From Streptomyces olivochromogenes (GTDB lineage: Bacteria; Actinomycetota; Actinomycetes; Streptomycetales; Streptomycetaceae): a DNA stretch of 64,000 nucleotides. The notes under the pieces are model-generated. The model was given only the letters and a program-made list of their open reading frames with translations. It ran no database searches and was not told the DNA's origin. The first letter of the stretch is position 1. Every line of letters starts with the position of its first letter. The stretch is from positions 239,546 through 303,545 of the forward strand of contig NZ_KQ948465.1 in NCBI RefSeq assembly GCF_001514115.1. The letters are read 5' to 3'. The translations under genes were made by a program, and so were the position numbers. This document shows, in pieces, positions 36,791-44,833 of this stretch.

Positions 36791-37933
36791 ATGCCCCACC
36801 CCTACGTCCTGTTGTCCGCCGCCGTCTCCCTCGACGGCTTCCTGGACGACACCGGCCCCGAACGCCTGCTGCTCTCGGGCCCGGCCGACTTCGACCGGGT
36901 CGACGAGGTACGGGCGTCCAGCGACGCGATCCTGATCGGCGCCGGCACCATCCGCGCGGACAACCCCCGGCTGCTGGTCAACTCCGCCGAGCGGCGGGCG
37001 GCGCGGGTCGCCGCCGGGCGCCCGGAGTACCCGCTGAAGGTCACCGTCAGCGGCTCCGGCGACCTCGACCCGGACGCCCAGTTCTGGCACACGGGCGGCG
37101 AGAAGGTCGTCTATACGACGGACAAGGGCGCCGAACGCGCCACCCACACCCTGCGCGGACTGGACGTCGACGTGGTCCCGACCGGCGCCGAGCTGGACTG
37201 GCGCGTCGTGCTCGAACACCTCCACGACGCCCGTGGAGTGCGGCGGCTCATGGTCGAGGGCGGGGGGCGTGTGCACACCCAGCTGATGACACAGGGGCTG
37301 GCGGACGAGCTGCAGCTCGCCGTCGCGCCGCTCTTCGTGGGGGAGCCGGACGCGCCACGGCTGTTCGGACCCGGGGGATATCCGCCGGGCCGGATGCGGC
37401 TGGTGGAGACACGACCGGTCGGGGACGTCGTCCTCATCCGCTACGTCCCCACCGCACCCGGGGAAGGCGCCCTCGCCGCCGCCGCGGACCGGCACTGGCT
37501 GGGCGTCGCCTGCGAGCTGGCGGCGCTGTGCCCGCCCTCGGCGACGGCGTTCAGCGTGGGGGCGGTGGTGGTGGCGGCCGACGGCACCGAGCTGGCGCGC
37601 GGGCACTCGCGGGAGGGCGGCGACCCCGTCGTGCACGCCGAGGAGGCGGCGCTCGCGAAGATCGATCCCGCGGATCCGCGGCTGCGCTCCGCCACTGTGT
37701 ACAGCAGCCTGGAGCCGTGCGCGCGGCGGGCGTCCCGGCCCGCGCCCTGTGCGCGGCTGATCCTCGACGCGGGGGTACGGCGGGTGGTCACCGCATGGCG
37801 CGAGCCCGACACGTTCGTGACGGAGGCCGACGGGAACGGTCTGCTCGTGGCCGCGGGGGCGGATGTCGTCGTACTGCCGGAGTTCGAGGAGCGGGCCGTG
37901 GCGCCCAATCGGCACCTTCTCGCGGCAGGGTAG
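36791..37933 (+). CDS. RibG-like fusion in reversed order: pyrimidine reductase then deaminase
   Basis: 380 residues. Residues about 1-215 are a RibD C-terminal/dihydrofolate-reductase-like domain: YVLLSAAVSLDGFLDD, DAILIGAGTIRADNPRLLV, RRLMVEGGGRVHTQLM. About 225-370 is a zinc deaminase with HAEEAAL and EPCARRASRPAPC. These are steps 2 and 3 of riboflavin synthesis after RibA, but standard RibG/RibD has the deaminase first. ATG 36791 is used; GTG 36782 is possible (GGAG at 36771). It would produce ribitylaminouracil phosphate for flavin, F420 or a special metabolite. Confidence 0.85.
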   Translation: MPHPYVLLSAAVSLDGFLDDTGPERLLLSGPADFDRVDEVRASSDAILIGAGTIRADNPRLLVNSAERRAARVAAGRPEYPLKVTVSGSGDLDPDAQFWHTGGEKVVYTTDKGAERATHTLRGLDVDVVPTGAELDWRVVLEHLHDARGVRRLMVEGGGRVHTQLMTQGLADELQLAVAPLFVGEPDAPRLFGPGGYPPGRMRLVETRPVGDVVLIRYVPTAPGEGALAAAADRHWLGVACELAALCPPSATAFSVGAVVVAADGTELARGHSREGGDPVVHAEEAALAKIDPADPRLRSATVYSSLEPCARRASRPAPCARLILDAGVRRVVTAWREPDTFVTEADGNGLLVAAGADVVVLPEFEERAVAPNRHLLAAG

Positions 37934-38006
37934 GGGCGGCCTCGCGGTCGTCCGCGAAAAGCCTGGTGAATCGGGCCCCGCGGATGGCGTACACTAATTT
38001 CAACGA

Positions 38007-38080
38007 CGCGGGGTGGAGCAGCTCGGTAGCTCGCTGGGCTCATAACCCAGAGGTCGCAGGTTCAAATCCTGTCCCCGCTA
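38007..38080 (+). tRNA. Initiator tRNA-fMet(CAT)
   Basis: CGCGGGG acceptor with unpaired first base (C1 opposite T72), and three G-C pairs at the base of the anticodon loop (GGG/CCC around CTCATAA). These are the hallmarks of the initiator. T-loop TTCAAAT. Confidence 0.97.
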
Positions 38081-38087
38081 CTGAAGG

Positions 38088-38131
38088 CCAAGGGCCGGAA
38101 CTCGGAAACGAGTTCCGGCCCTTGGTTTTTT
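38088..38131 (+). terminator. Terminator of initiator tRNA
   Basis: Perfect 17-bp stem (38088-38104 with 38109-38125), GAAA tetraloop, then T6. Confidence 0.97.
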
Positions 38132-38232
38132 CCCCGTTCACCGTCCCGGTTTTCCTGCCGCCCGGTTTTCCCGTTCGCCGTCCCGCCCCGATTTTCCCCG
38201 CCGACCCGACCTTCTGTAGTCTTCCGCTCACT

Positions 38233-38424
38233 ATGAGTCGTCCTCGGTGGCTGGTCCGGCGCGCGCCGGCGCTCGCGCTGCTGCTCGCCGTGTGCGCGCT
38301 GTTCCTCGGGGCCTGTCACGGCGGTCATGACTTCGTGCCGGACGGCGGGACCGTCGTCGCCCCGGCCGGGCACCACCACGGGCGCGGCGGAGCGGGCGGC
38401 GTCCGGTGGCCGCCCTCGGACTGA
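38233..38424 (+). CDS. Tiny His-rich lipoprotein
   Basis: 63 residues: a basic start MSRPRWLVRRAP, a hydrophobic segment ALALLLAVCALFLGAC with a lipobox (LGAC, Cys28), then a short tail with CHGGH and HHHGRGG. His/Gly clusters next to the lipidated Cys suggest metal contact, which is inference. No clear ribosome site; TGTAGT at 38214 could be a -10 giving a very short leader. It ends at the point where the frame of the following phosphatase gene opens. Confidence 0.6.
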   Translation: MSRPRWLVRRAPALALLLAVCALFLGACHGGHDFVPDGGTVVAPAGHHHGRGGAGGVRWPPSD

Positions 38425-38486
38425 CGCGTCCCCCGGTCGGCCCCCCACCGCTCGCCCCTCGCCCCCCTGCCGGGAAGCCTGGACGG

Positions 38487-39728
38487 GTGGGGCAGCAGCA
38501 AGGAGGCGCGCAGTGGGCGGAGGAGCCGTACGGCGAGCCGTGCGAGCAGTCATGTGACAAGCCGTACGACCGGTCCGGTGGGCGGTTGCCCGAGGACCCC
38601 GTGCCCGATCCGGGGGTGGGGGACGAGCCGGAGCCCCGCACGGCCGAGGCGGACCGGCGCCGGATCTCCCGCGCGCGCAGCCTCGTCCGGGTGTTGCCCG
38701 CGCTGCTCATCCTGCTCGGCGCGTTCTACGACTACTTCACCCCGATGGCCTTCACCGCGGGCCCCTTCTTCACGGCCGCGCCGCTCGTGGCCGCCCCGCT
38801 CTTCTCGCTGCGCGGCACCGTGCTCACCGGCGTCGTGGCGCTCCTCACGGTGTTCACGGCCCACATTTGGCTCGGCGTCTTCTTCAAGGTGGAAGAGATC
38901 ACGGAGGCCGTCACGGTGGCGACCGTCGGCGTGCTGGCCGTGCTCATCAACATCCTCGTCCGCCGCACCGACGAACGACTCGCCTCGGCCCACCAGATCG
39001 CCGAGGCGGCCCAGCGTGCCGTCCTGCCGGAACCCGACCAGCGGATCGGCGGCCTCGACGTCGCGGCGCGCTACGAGGCCGCGCAGGCGGGCGCGTTCAT
39101 CGGCGGCGACCTGTACGCGGTGCAGGACTCCCCGCACGGCGTACGGCTGGCGGTGGGCGACGTACGCGGGAAGGGCATGGGCGCGGTGGCCGCCGTCGCC
39201 GTGGTCATCGGGGCGTTCCGGGAGGCGGCCGAGCAGGAGGCCACGCCGGAGGCGGTCGCGCAGCGGCTGGAGCGGGCGCTGGCCCGCGAGGGCACCCGGC
39301 GCGAGGGCCTCGACGCCCTCGAGGGGTTCACCACCGCCGTCCTCGCGGAGATCACGCACGAGGACGGCCTCGTAAGGATCGTCAACCGCGGTCACCCGCC
39401 GCCGCTGCTCCTGCACGCGGACGGGACCCTGGTCACGCTCGCCGCCGCGAACCCCGCACTGCCGCTCGGCATGGGCGAGTTGGGCAGCTGGCCGGACCGT
39501 GCCGAGGAGGCGGAGTTCCCGCACGGGGCCACGCTCCTCTTCCACACGGACGGACTGTCCGAGGCCCGCGACGCGCAGGGGCGCTTCTACGATCCGGCCG
39601 CGCGCCTGACCGGACGGACCTTCCCCGGCCCCGAAGCCCTGCTGGCCACGCTCGTGGAGGAGGTCCGCCGGCACGCGGGCGGCGCCCTGACGGACGACAT
39701 GGCACTGCTCGCCGTACGGCGGCCGTAG
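38487..39728 (+). CDS. Membrane PP2C-type (SpoIIE-like) protein phosphatase
   Basis: About 413 residues. After a charged N-terminus come 3-4 membrane helices (about 70-165: VRVLPALLILLGAFYDYF...ATVGVLAVLINILV) and a cytoplasmic PP2C/SpoIIE domain with the metal motifs GAFIGGDLYAV and VGDVRGKGMGAVAA and, at the end, GALTDDMALLAV. Such proteins reverse phosphorylation of anti-anti-sigma factors. The start is uncertain: GTG 38487 (GGGAAG upstream) is used; the frame is open from GTG 38406, which overlaps the lipoprotein gene. Confidence 0.87.
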   Translation: MGQQQGGAQWAEEPYGEPCEQSCDKPYDRSGGRLPEDPVPDPGVGDEPEPRTAEADRRRISRARSLVRVLPALLILLGAFYDYFTPMAFTAGPFFTAAPLVAAPLFSLRGTVLTGVVALLTVFTAHIWLGVFFKVEEITEAVTVATVGVLAVLINILVRRTDERLASAHQIAEAAQRAVLPEPDQRIGGLDVAARYEAAQAGAFIGGDLYAVQDSPHGVRLAVGDVRGKGMGAVAAVAVVIGAFREAAEQEATPEAVAQRLERALAREGTRREGLDALEGFTTAVLAEITHEDGLVRIVNRGHPPPLLLHADGTLVTLAAANPALPLGMGELGSWPDRAEEAEFPHGATLLFHTDGLSEARDAQGRFYDPAARLTGRTFPGPEALLATLVEEVRRHAGGALTDDMALLAVRRP

Positions 39729-39994
39729 CCGTGCGAAGGGGCGTTCTTGATCGATGTCACGAGGGGTGATCGCTCGATGTCCCTCCGCATAACAACTGAC
39801 GCACCGTCAAATAACCGCCAGGTAGGGAGCTGCGGCCAACTCGCCCGATTTCCGCCGGTCATGAACGGTAAGTCCTGGCCAAAAGTCGTTAACGATCAGT
39901 ACGAACAGCTTGGAATCCGGTACCCGCGTCTATTAACGTTCGATAACGCAGCGCGGTCGTCCCAGCCGTCACAAGAGTCGGCTCCGTGCGCACG
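39729..39994 (+). other. Promoter region upstream of the riboswitch
   Basis: Gene-free. It contains a perfect palindrome TCGTTAACGA (39886-39895) and, 38 bp on, TTAACGTTCGATAACG (39933-39948), related AT-rich words that may bind a regulator of the endopeptidase gene. Confidence 0.45.
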
Positions 39995-40137
39995 CGCCGA
40001 ATCCCGCGAGGGAACCGGGGAACCACCAACTTGGGGTGAATCGAGCGTCTTTCACGGTGGAGACACCGTGGGTTGACGCGCGTAGGAGACCTTCCTGCTC
40101 CGAACCCGTCAGCTAACCCGGTAGGCGAGAAGGAAGG
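39995..40137 (+). promoter_or_regulatory. c-di-AMP riboswitch (ydaO-yuaA type)
   Basis: It carries the conserved blocks of the class in order: CGCCGAATCC (39995), GGGGAACC with TGGGGTGAATC, a variable hairpin (CACGGTGGAGACACCGTG), GACCTTCC, and CGAACCCGTCAGCTAACC followed by GGTAGGCG and the closing GGAAGG strand. In Streptomyces this riboswitch class precedes cell-wall hydrolase and rpf genes and turns them off when c-di-AMP is high (established knowledge of the class). The ribosome site of the following peptidase lies at its 3' edge. Confidence 0.95.
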
Positions 40138-40152
40138 AAGGAGCACGCCCAC

Positions 40153-41190
40153 GTGGCGTCCAACCGGCCCGCCCAGCCCACTTCGTTCCCGCCGAACGAC
40201 ACCCAGACTTTTGGCTACGCCTACGGCAAGGACGAGGGCCCCTGGGAGGAGTGGAACCCCACCGAGGATTCCATCCGTCCCCTGCGCGGCCGGCACCGCG
40301 TCTCCAAGCAGCGCGGCGGGGGACTCGCCCGCAGCTCCACGGTCCTGGGCGTCGGTGTCATCGCCGCCGTCGGCGCGGGCGGCATGGCCACCGCGGCGCC
40401 CGGCAAGCCGCCGGTCTCCATCTCGCTGCCCGACCTCTCCTCGGTCACCGAATCGGCCAAGGCACTGATATCCGACGGCGGTCCCAGCACGCCGAAGGGC
40501 TCCGCCACCCCGCTCACCAGCGCCGGTGTGACCAGCGCCGACGCCGCGCAGGGCAACACGGACGCGGGCGAGGCGCTGCGGGCCCGCATCATCCAGCAGG
40601 CCGAGTCGCAGCAGGACCAGATCGACAAGGCGGCCCAGGACGCCGCCGAGTCCGCCGCCGCGAAGAAGGCGGTCGCGCTGGCCGCCCAGCAGAAGGACGA
40701 CGCCGAGGCCAAGGTCGCCGCCGAGAAGAAGAAGGCGGACGAGGCCGCCAAGCAGAAGGCCGAGGCCGCGCGCCTCGCCGAGCTCGCCAAGAGCTACTCG
40801 CTGCCGACCTCCTCGTACACCCTGACCTCCCGCTTCGGTGACGCCGGTTCCATGTGGTCCTCCGGGTACCACACCGGCCTCGACTTCGCGGCCCCCACCG
40901 GCACGCTGATCAAGGCCATCCACAGCGGCACGATCACGGAGGCGGGCTGGGCCGGCTCGTACGGCTACCGCACCATCCTCACCCTCGACGACGGCACGGA
41001 GCTGTGGTTCTGCCACCAGTCGTCCATCAGCGTCAGCGTGGGGCAGAAGGTGGCCACCGGCGACGTCATCGGGCGCGTGGGCGCGACCGGCAACGTGACC
41101 GGGCCGCATCTGCACCTGGAGGTTCACCCGGACGGCGGCAGCGCGATCGACCCGATGGCGTGGCTGCACAGCAAGGGACTGAACCCCTGA
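40153..41190 (+). CDS. Secreted M23 (LytM-type) peptidoglycan endopeptidase
   Basis: 345 residues from GTG 40153, with GGAAGGAG 11 bases upstream. A cytoplasmic stretch of about 55 residues is followed by a hydrophobic segment (STVLGVGVIAAVGAGGMATAA), an Ala/Lys/Glu-rich coiled coil (about 135-215), and the M23 domain. Zinc ligands: His240 and Asp244 (YHTGLDF) and His321 in HLHLEVH (His319 catalytic). It cuts peptide cross-links in the wall. The c-di-AMP riboswitch in the leader ties it to osmotic and wall homeostasis. Confidence 0.94.
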   Translation: MASNRPAQPTSFPPNDTQTFGYAYGKDEGPWEEWNPTEDSIRPLRGRHRVSKQRGGGLARSSTVLGVGVIAAVGAGGMATAAPGKPPVSISLPDLSSVTESAKALISDGGPSTPKGSATPLTSAGVTSADAAQGNTDAGEALRARIIQQAESQQDQIDKAAQDAAESAAAKKAVALAAQQKDDAEAKVAAEKKKADEAAKQKAEAARLAELAKSYSLPTSSYTLTSRFGDAGSMWSSGYHTGLDFAAPTGTLIKAIHSGTITEAGWAGSYGYRTILTLDDGTELWFCHQSSISVSVGQKVATGDVIGRVGATGNVTGPHLHLEVHPDGGSAIDPMAWLHSKGLNP

Positions 41191-41248
41191 TCGTTCCCGG
41201 GGGCCGTGAGCGGAATACGGCAATCCGGTACGGCTGTTGAATTAGGGC

Positions 41249-42193
41249 ATGACTTCTCTTCGCAAGCTCGGCTCCTCCGACCTCGAGGTCTTCCCGCTCT
41301 CACTCGGCGGCAACGTCTTCGGCTGGACCGCCGACGAGGCGCAGTCCTTCGCCGTGCTCGATGCCTACACGGCCGGGGGCGGCAACTTCGTCGACACCGC
41401 CGACGGCTACTCCGCGTGGCGCCCCGGCCACAAGGGCGGTGAGTCGGAGACGATCATCGGCAAGTGGTTCGCCGCGCGCGGCAACCGCTCCGACGTCGTC
41501 CTCGCCACCAAGGTCAGTACCCACCCCGAGTACAAGGGCCTGGCGCCGGCGAACATCAAGGCCGCCGCCGACGCCTCGCTGCGCCGCCTCGGCACGGACT
41601 ACATCGACCTCTACTACACCCACTTCGACGACACCTCGGTGCCGGTCGAGGAGATCATCGGCGCGCTGGACGAACTGGTCCGGGCCGGCAAGGTCCGGGA
41701 GATCGCCGCCTCCAACATCTCCGCCGAGCGGCTCGCGGAGTCCGTGGAGTTCTCCGACCGCGAGGGCCTCGCGCGCTACGTCGCCCTCCAGCCCCACTAC
41801 AACCTCGTCTCGCGCGACACCTACGAGGGCCCGCTCCAGGAGGTCGCCTCCCGGACCGGCCTGGCGGCCGTCCCGTACTTCGCGCTCGCGTCCGGCTTCC
41901 TCACCGGCAAGTACCGCCCGGGTACGACGGTCGACTCCGCGCGGGCCGAGGGCGCGGGCAAGCACCTCGACACCGAGCGCGGCATCCGCGTTCTGGCCGC
42001 CCTCGACGAGGTCGCCGGGGCCCATGACGCCGAGGTCGCCACGGTCGCCCTCGCCTGGCTCGCCGCCCGGCCGACGGTCGCGGCTCCCATCGCCTCCGCA
42101 CGGACGGTCGAGCAGCTGCCGGCCCTGCTGGCGGTCGCCGACCTGACCCTGACGGACGCGGAGGTGGCCAGGCTGACGGAAGCGTCCGCCTGA
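41249..42193 (+). CDS. Aldo/keto reductase
   Basis: NADPH-dependent oxidoreductase, TIM barrel of 314 residues. Catalytic tetrad residues can be seen: Asp in FVDTADGYS with Tyr, Lys in VLATKVSTH, His in DLYYTHFDD. The C-terminal cofactor loop is VAAPIASARTVEQL. It ends 3 bp from the convergent PrsW-type gene. Substrate unknown. Confidence 0.93.
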   Translation: MTSLRKLGSSDLEVFPLSLGGNVFGWTADEAQSFAVLDAYTAGGGNFVDTADGYSAWRPGHKGGESETIIGKWFAARGNRSDVVLATKVSTHPEYKGLAPANIKAAADASLRRLGTDYIDLYYTHFDDTSVPVEEIIGALDELVRAGKVREIAASNISAERLAESVEFSDREGLARYVALQPHYNLVSRDTYEGPLQEVASRTGLAAVPYFALASGFLTGKYRPGTTVDSARAEGAGKHLDTERGIRVLAALDEVAGAHDAEVATVALAWLAARPTVAAPIASARTVEQLPALLAVADLTLTDAEVARLTEASA

Positions 42194-42196
42194 GAC

Positions 42197-43594
42197 CTAC
42201 GACTGGTAGGGGTTGTACGCGGGGTACGGCGTCGCCGGGGCGGGATACGGGGTCGTCGCGCCGGCGGGGTACGGGGGCGCGCCGGCGGGGTTCGCCTGGC
42301 CGGGCACCGGCGCGTAGCCGTACCCGGGCCACGGCGGGGGTACCTGCGGTGGCACCGGTACGGCCGGGGCCGACGCGTGGGCCGCGTACGCGAGGGAGGG
42401 GCGGGCGACCTCCCGGCGGCGCCACAGCTCGTGCAGCAACTCGCGCTCCCGTACGACGAAGTCGGCGTTGGCGCGGCCACTGCGCCCCCGGTGCCGCAGA
42501 AACGCCAGCGAGGTCGCGTACGCCTCGTACTGGGCGACCGAGCGTGCCGCCGCCCTGCCGAAGTGATGGGCGGCGTACTCGCGGGCCAGCCGCCGCGCCC
42601 GCATCGAGCCGAGCACGTACGGCTCGGGCGGGGTGAGCCACCCGGCCGCCGCGTACGCCGGAAGTTCGGTCCGTACGGTCTTCAGCTCCCGCTGCCGCGT
42701 CCAGATGACGAGGAAGGTGAGCAGACCGAACGCGGGCACCATGAACGCCCCGTACACCGCGTAGAAGCCGTACTCCCCGAAGTTCGACGAGCCGTTCCAC
42801 ATGGAGTGCATGCCCATCGCGAGCAGCAGTCCGGTCAGGGGCAGCAGGACGCGGCGCACATGCTGGCGCTCGGCGGACAGCGCCGCGACGCCGAAGCCGA
42901 TGCCGGTGAGCACGGTGAACAGGGGGTGCGCGAAGGGCGACATCACGACACGGACGAAGAAGGTCGCGGCGGTGACGGAGGCCAGGCCGCGGTCGCCGTT
43001 GAGCTGGTCCGTGCCGAAGGCGGTGCCGAGATAGAGGATGTTCTCGGTGAAGGCGAAGCCGGTCGCGGTGACTCCGGCTATGACGACCCCGTCGACGATC
43101 CCCGTGAAGTCCCGGCGGCGGAAGAGGAAGACCAGGAGCACGGCGGCGGCCTTCGCGGACTCCTCCACGATCGGCGCTATGACGGTCGCGCCGAGGGTGT
43201 CGGCGCTGGACGGGTCGGCGGTGGCGGTCGCTATCCATTTGGTTGCGAAACTGTTGGCGACGATCGCTATCAGCGCCGCCGCGCAGGCGCCCCACGCGAA
43301 GGCGAAGAGCAGGTTGCGCCAGGGGCCGGGCTCCACCCGGTCCAGCCAGCGGAACGCGGCGACGAGGAGCGGCACGGGCAGCACGGCGAGGCCGAGCCCG
43401 ACCAGGAAGCCCTCGGTGCCGGTCTGTTGGCGGACCAGGGCCAGGATGACGAGGCCGGAGAGCGCGAGCAGGGTGATCAGCGCGCCGTAGCGCACCCACT
43501 TCCGCTGCCACCAGTGCGCGTGCCGCAGTGCACCGTCGGCCGGCCCACCGGTGGGACCGCCGGGATACGTCGGGTACGGGGGGAAGGTGGCCAC
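42197..43594 (-). CDS. PrsW-family intramembrane metalloprotease homologue
   Basis: 465 residues. After a Pro-rich N-terminus come about 8 membrane helices with the family motifs in order: IAPIVEESAKAAAVL (EE), AFTENILYLG (E), MSPFAHPLFTVLTG (H) and GMHSMWNGSSN (H). The C-terminal 130 residues are cytoplasmic and end in a Pro/Tyr/Ala-rich tail. In Bacillus, PrsW cleaves an anti-sigma factor; here a role in releasing membrane-tethered regulators is possible, and a tethered sigma factor lies at 54910-57021. Confidence 0.88.
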   Translation of the reverse strand: MATFPPYPTYPGGPTGGPADGALRHAHWWQRKWVRYGALITLLALSGLVILALVRQQTGTEGFLVGLGLAVLPVPLLVAAFRWLDRVEPGPWRNLLFAFAWGACAAALIAIVANSFATKWIATATADPSSADTLGATVIAPIVEESAKAAAVLLVFLFRRRDFTGIVDGVVIAGVTATGFAFTENILYLGTAFGTDQLNGDRGLASVTAATFFVRVVMSPFAHPLFTVLTGIGFGVAALSAERQHVRRVLLPLTGLLLAMGMHSMWNGSSNFGEYGFYAVYGAFMVPAFGLLTFLVIWTRQRELKTVRTELPAYAAAGWLTPPEPYVLGSMRARRLAREYAAHHFGRAAARSVAQYEAYATSLAFLRHRGRSGRANADFVVRERELLHELWRRREVARPSLAYAAHASAPAVPVPPQVPPPWPGYGYAPVPGQANPAGAPPYPAGATTPYPAPATPYPAYNPYQS

Positions 43595-43661
43595 GGCATT
43601 GACCCTAACGAGGCAGGGGCGCTGCCCGCGACGGCGCCTGGTGGTGTTCGTCCGCGGGTCT

Positions 43662-44501
43662 TCAGTCGCCGGATGTGTCCTGGTCTCGGTGCTGTACGCG
43701 CCGGAACAGGAGGTCGTTCACCACATGACCCTTCTCCAGTCCCTGACCCTCGAAACGGGTCAGGGGCCGGAAGTCCGGACGAGGCGCGTAACCGCCGTCC
43801 GGCCGGGTGTTCTCGAAGTCCGGGTGTGCGCTCAGCACTTCCAGCATCTGCTCGGCGTACGGCTCCCAGTCGGTCGCGCAGTGCACGAGGGCGCCGGGCC
43901 TGAGGCGGGTCGCGGCGAGGCTGAGGAACTCCGGCTGGATCAGCCGTCGCTTGTGGTGCCGCTTCTTGGGCCAGGGATCGGGAAAGTACACGCGTAGCCC
44001 GCTCAGGGAATCCGGCGTGAGCATCTCCCTGAGCAGAATGATCGCGTCACCGTTGCCGACGCGGATGTTGGTGAGCCCGTTCTGGTCCGCGAGATTGAGC
44101 AGGTTGCCCTGCCCCGGCGTGTGCACGTCGACGGCGAGGATCCCCGTGTCCGGGTCCTCCGCCGCCATCCGCGCGGTGGCCTCGCCCATCCCGAACCCGA
44201 TCTCCAGCACGACGGGCCGCTCGCCCCCGAACAACTCCGCGAGATCGATCACCCGCTGCCCGTCGATGTCGAGCCCCCACTTGGGCCACAGCCGCTGCAA
44301 CGCGTCCGCCTGGCCCGTGGTGACACGGCTGCGCCGCGGCTGGAAACTCCGGATCCGCCGCTCGAAGTGCGATCCGGCGGGGTCGGGCTTCGGACCGTCG
44401 GGGAACCGGGGCTCCCCCTTGGCCCGGACAGGCCGCTGGGGCTCACCTCCGGCGACGGAGCTGGACCGGGGCTCTTCGGGGGAGTCAATGGAGTCAGACA
44501 C
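43662..44501 (-). CDS. trmB: tRNA (guanine-N7)-methyltransferase
   Basis: Adds m7G46 in tRNA variable loops, using SAM. 279 residues: an unstructured N-terminal extension of about 55 residues, then the SAM motif VVLEIGFGMGEATARMA, and the family signature LRVYFPDPWPKKRHHKRRL. The open frame continues upstream through repeat DNA; the start is GTG 44501, because TAAAAT at 44512-44517 (minus strand) is a -10 that would start transcription almost at that codon (leaderless). Confidence 0.93.
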   Translation of the reverse strand: MSDSIDSPEEPRSSSVAGGEPQRPVRAKGEPRFPDGPKPDPAGSHFERRIRSFQPRRSRVTTGQADALQRLWPKWGLDIDGQRVIDLAELFGGERPVVLEIGFGMGEATARMAAEDPDTGILAVDVHTPGQGNLLNLADQNGLTNIRVGNGDAIILLREMLTPDSLSGLRVYFPDPWPKKRHHKRRLIQPEFLSLAATRLRPGALVHCATDWEPYAEQMLEVLSAHPDFENTRPDGGYAPRPDFRPLTRFEGQGLEKGHVVNDLLFRRVQHRDQDTSGD

Positions 44502-44540
44502 AGTGAGGACGATTTTACGGCGCCCCCAAGAACACTCTCC

Positions 44541-44692
44541 CGCCCCCAGACCCCCGGGTGGGTTTGTCGGCTGCGGGCCGGTGGGGGCCGATCGCGCAGT
44601 TCCCCGCGCCCCTGGGGGGCCGGGGCTGCGCCCCAGGCCCCCCATCGGCCTGACGGCCTCGTCCTCAGACGCCGGACGGGCTGAAAGATGCG
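44541..44692 (+). repeat. Inverted repeat copy A (152 bp)
   Basis: Matches the reverse complement of 50863-51014 at 151 of 152 positions (difference near 44678). It contains the GC-rich palindromic unit CGCGCAGTTCCCCGCGCCCC at 44593-44612 and several hairpins. Lies in the gap upstream of trmB. Confidence 0.95.
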
Positions 44693-44710
44693 GGGCGAAG
44701 CCCCGTCCTA

Positions 44711-44730
44711 GGGGCGCGGGGAACTGCGCG
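44711..44730 (-). repeat. REP-like 20-mer
   Basis: GGGGCGCGGGGAACTGCGCG, same unit as in the 152-bp repeats but in the opposite orientation to the copy at 44593. The flanks contain GGGGCGAAGCCCC and GGGGGCGGAGCCCC small hairpins. Confidence 0.85.
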
Positions 44731-44833
44731 ACCAGCCCCCACTCACCCGCAGCCGACGGACACACCCCGGGGGTCTGGGGGCGGAGCCCCGGGGATGGGG
44801 CGGCGGGGCGTGAAACTCAGGTCGGTCACCCCG

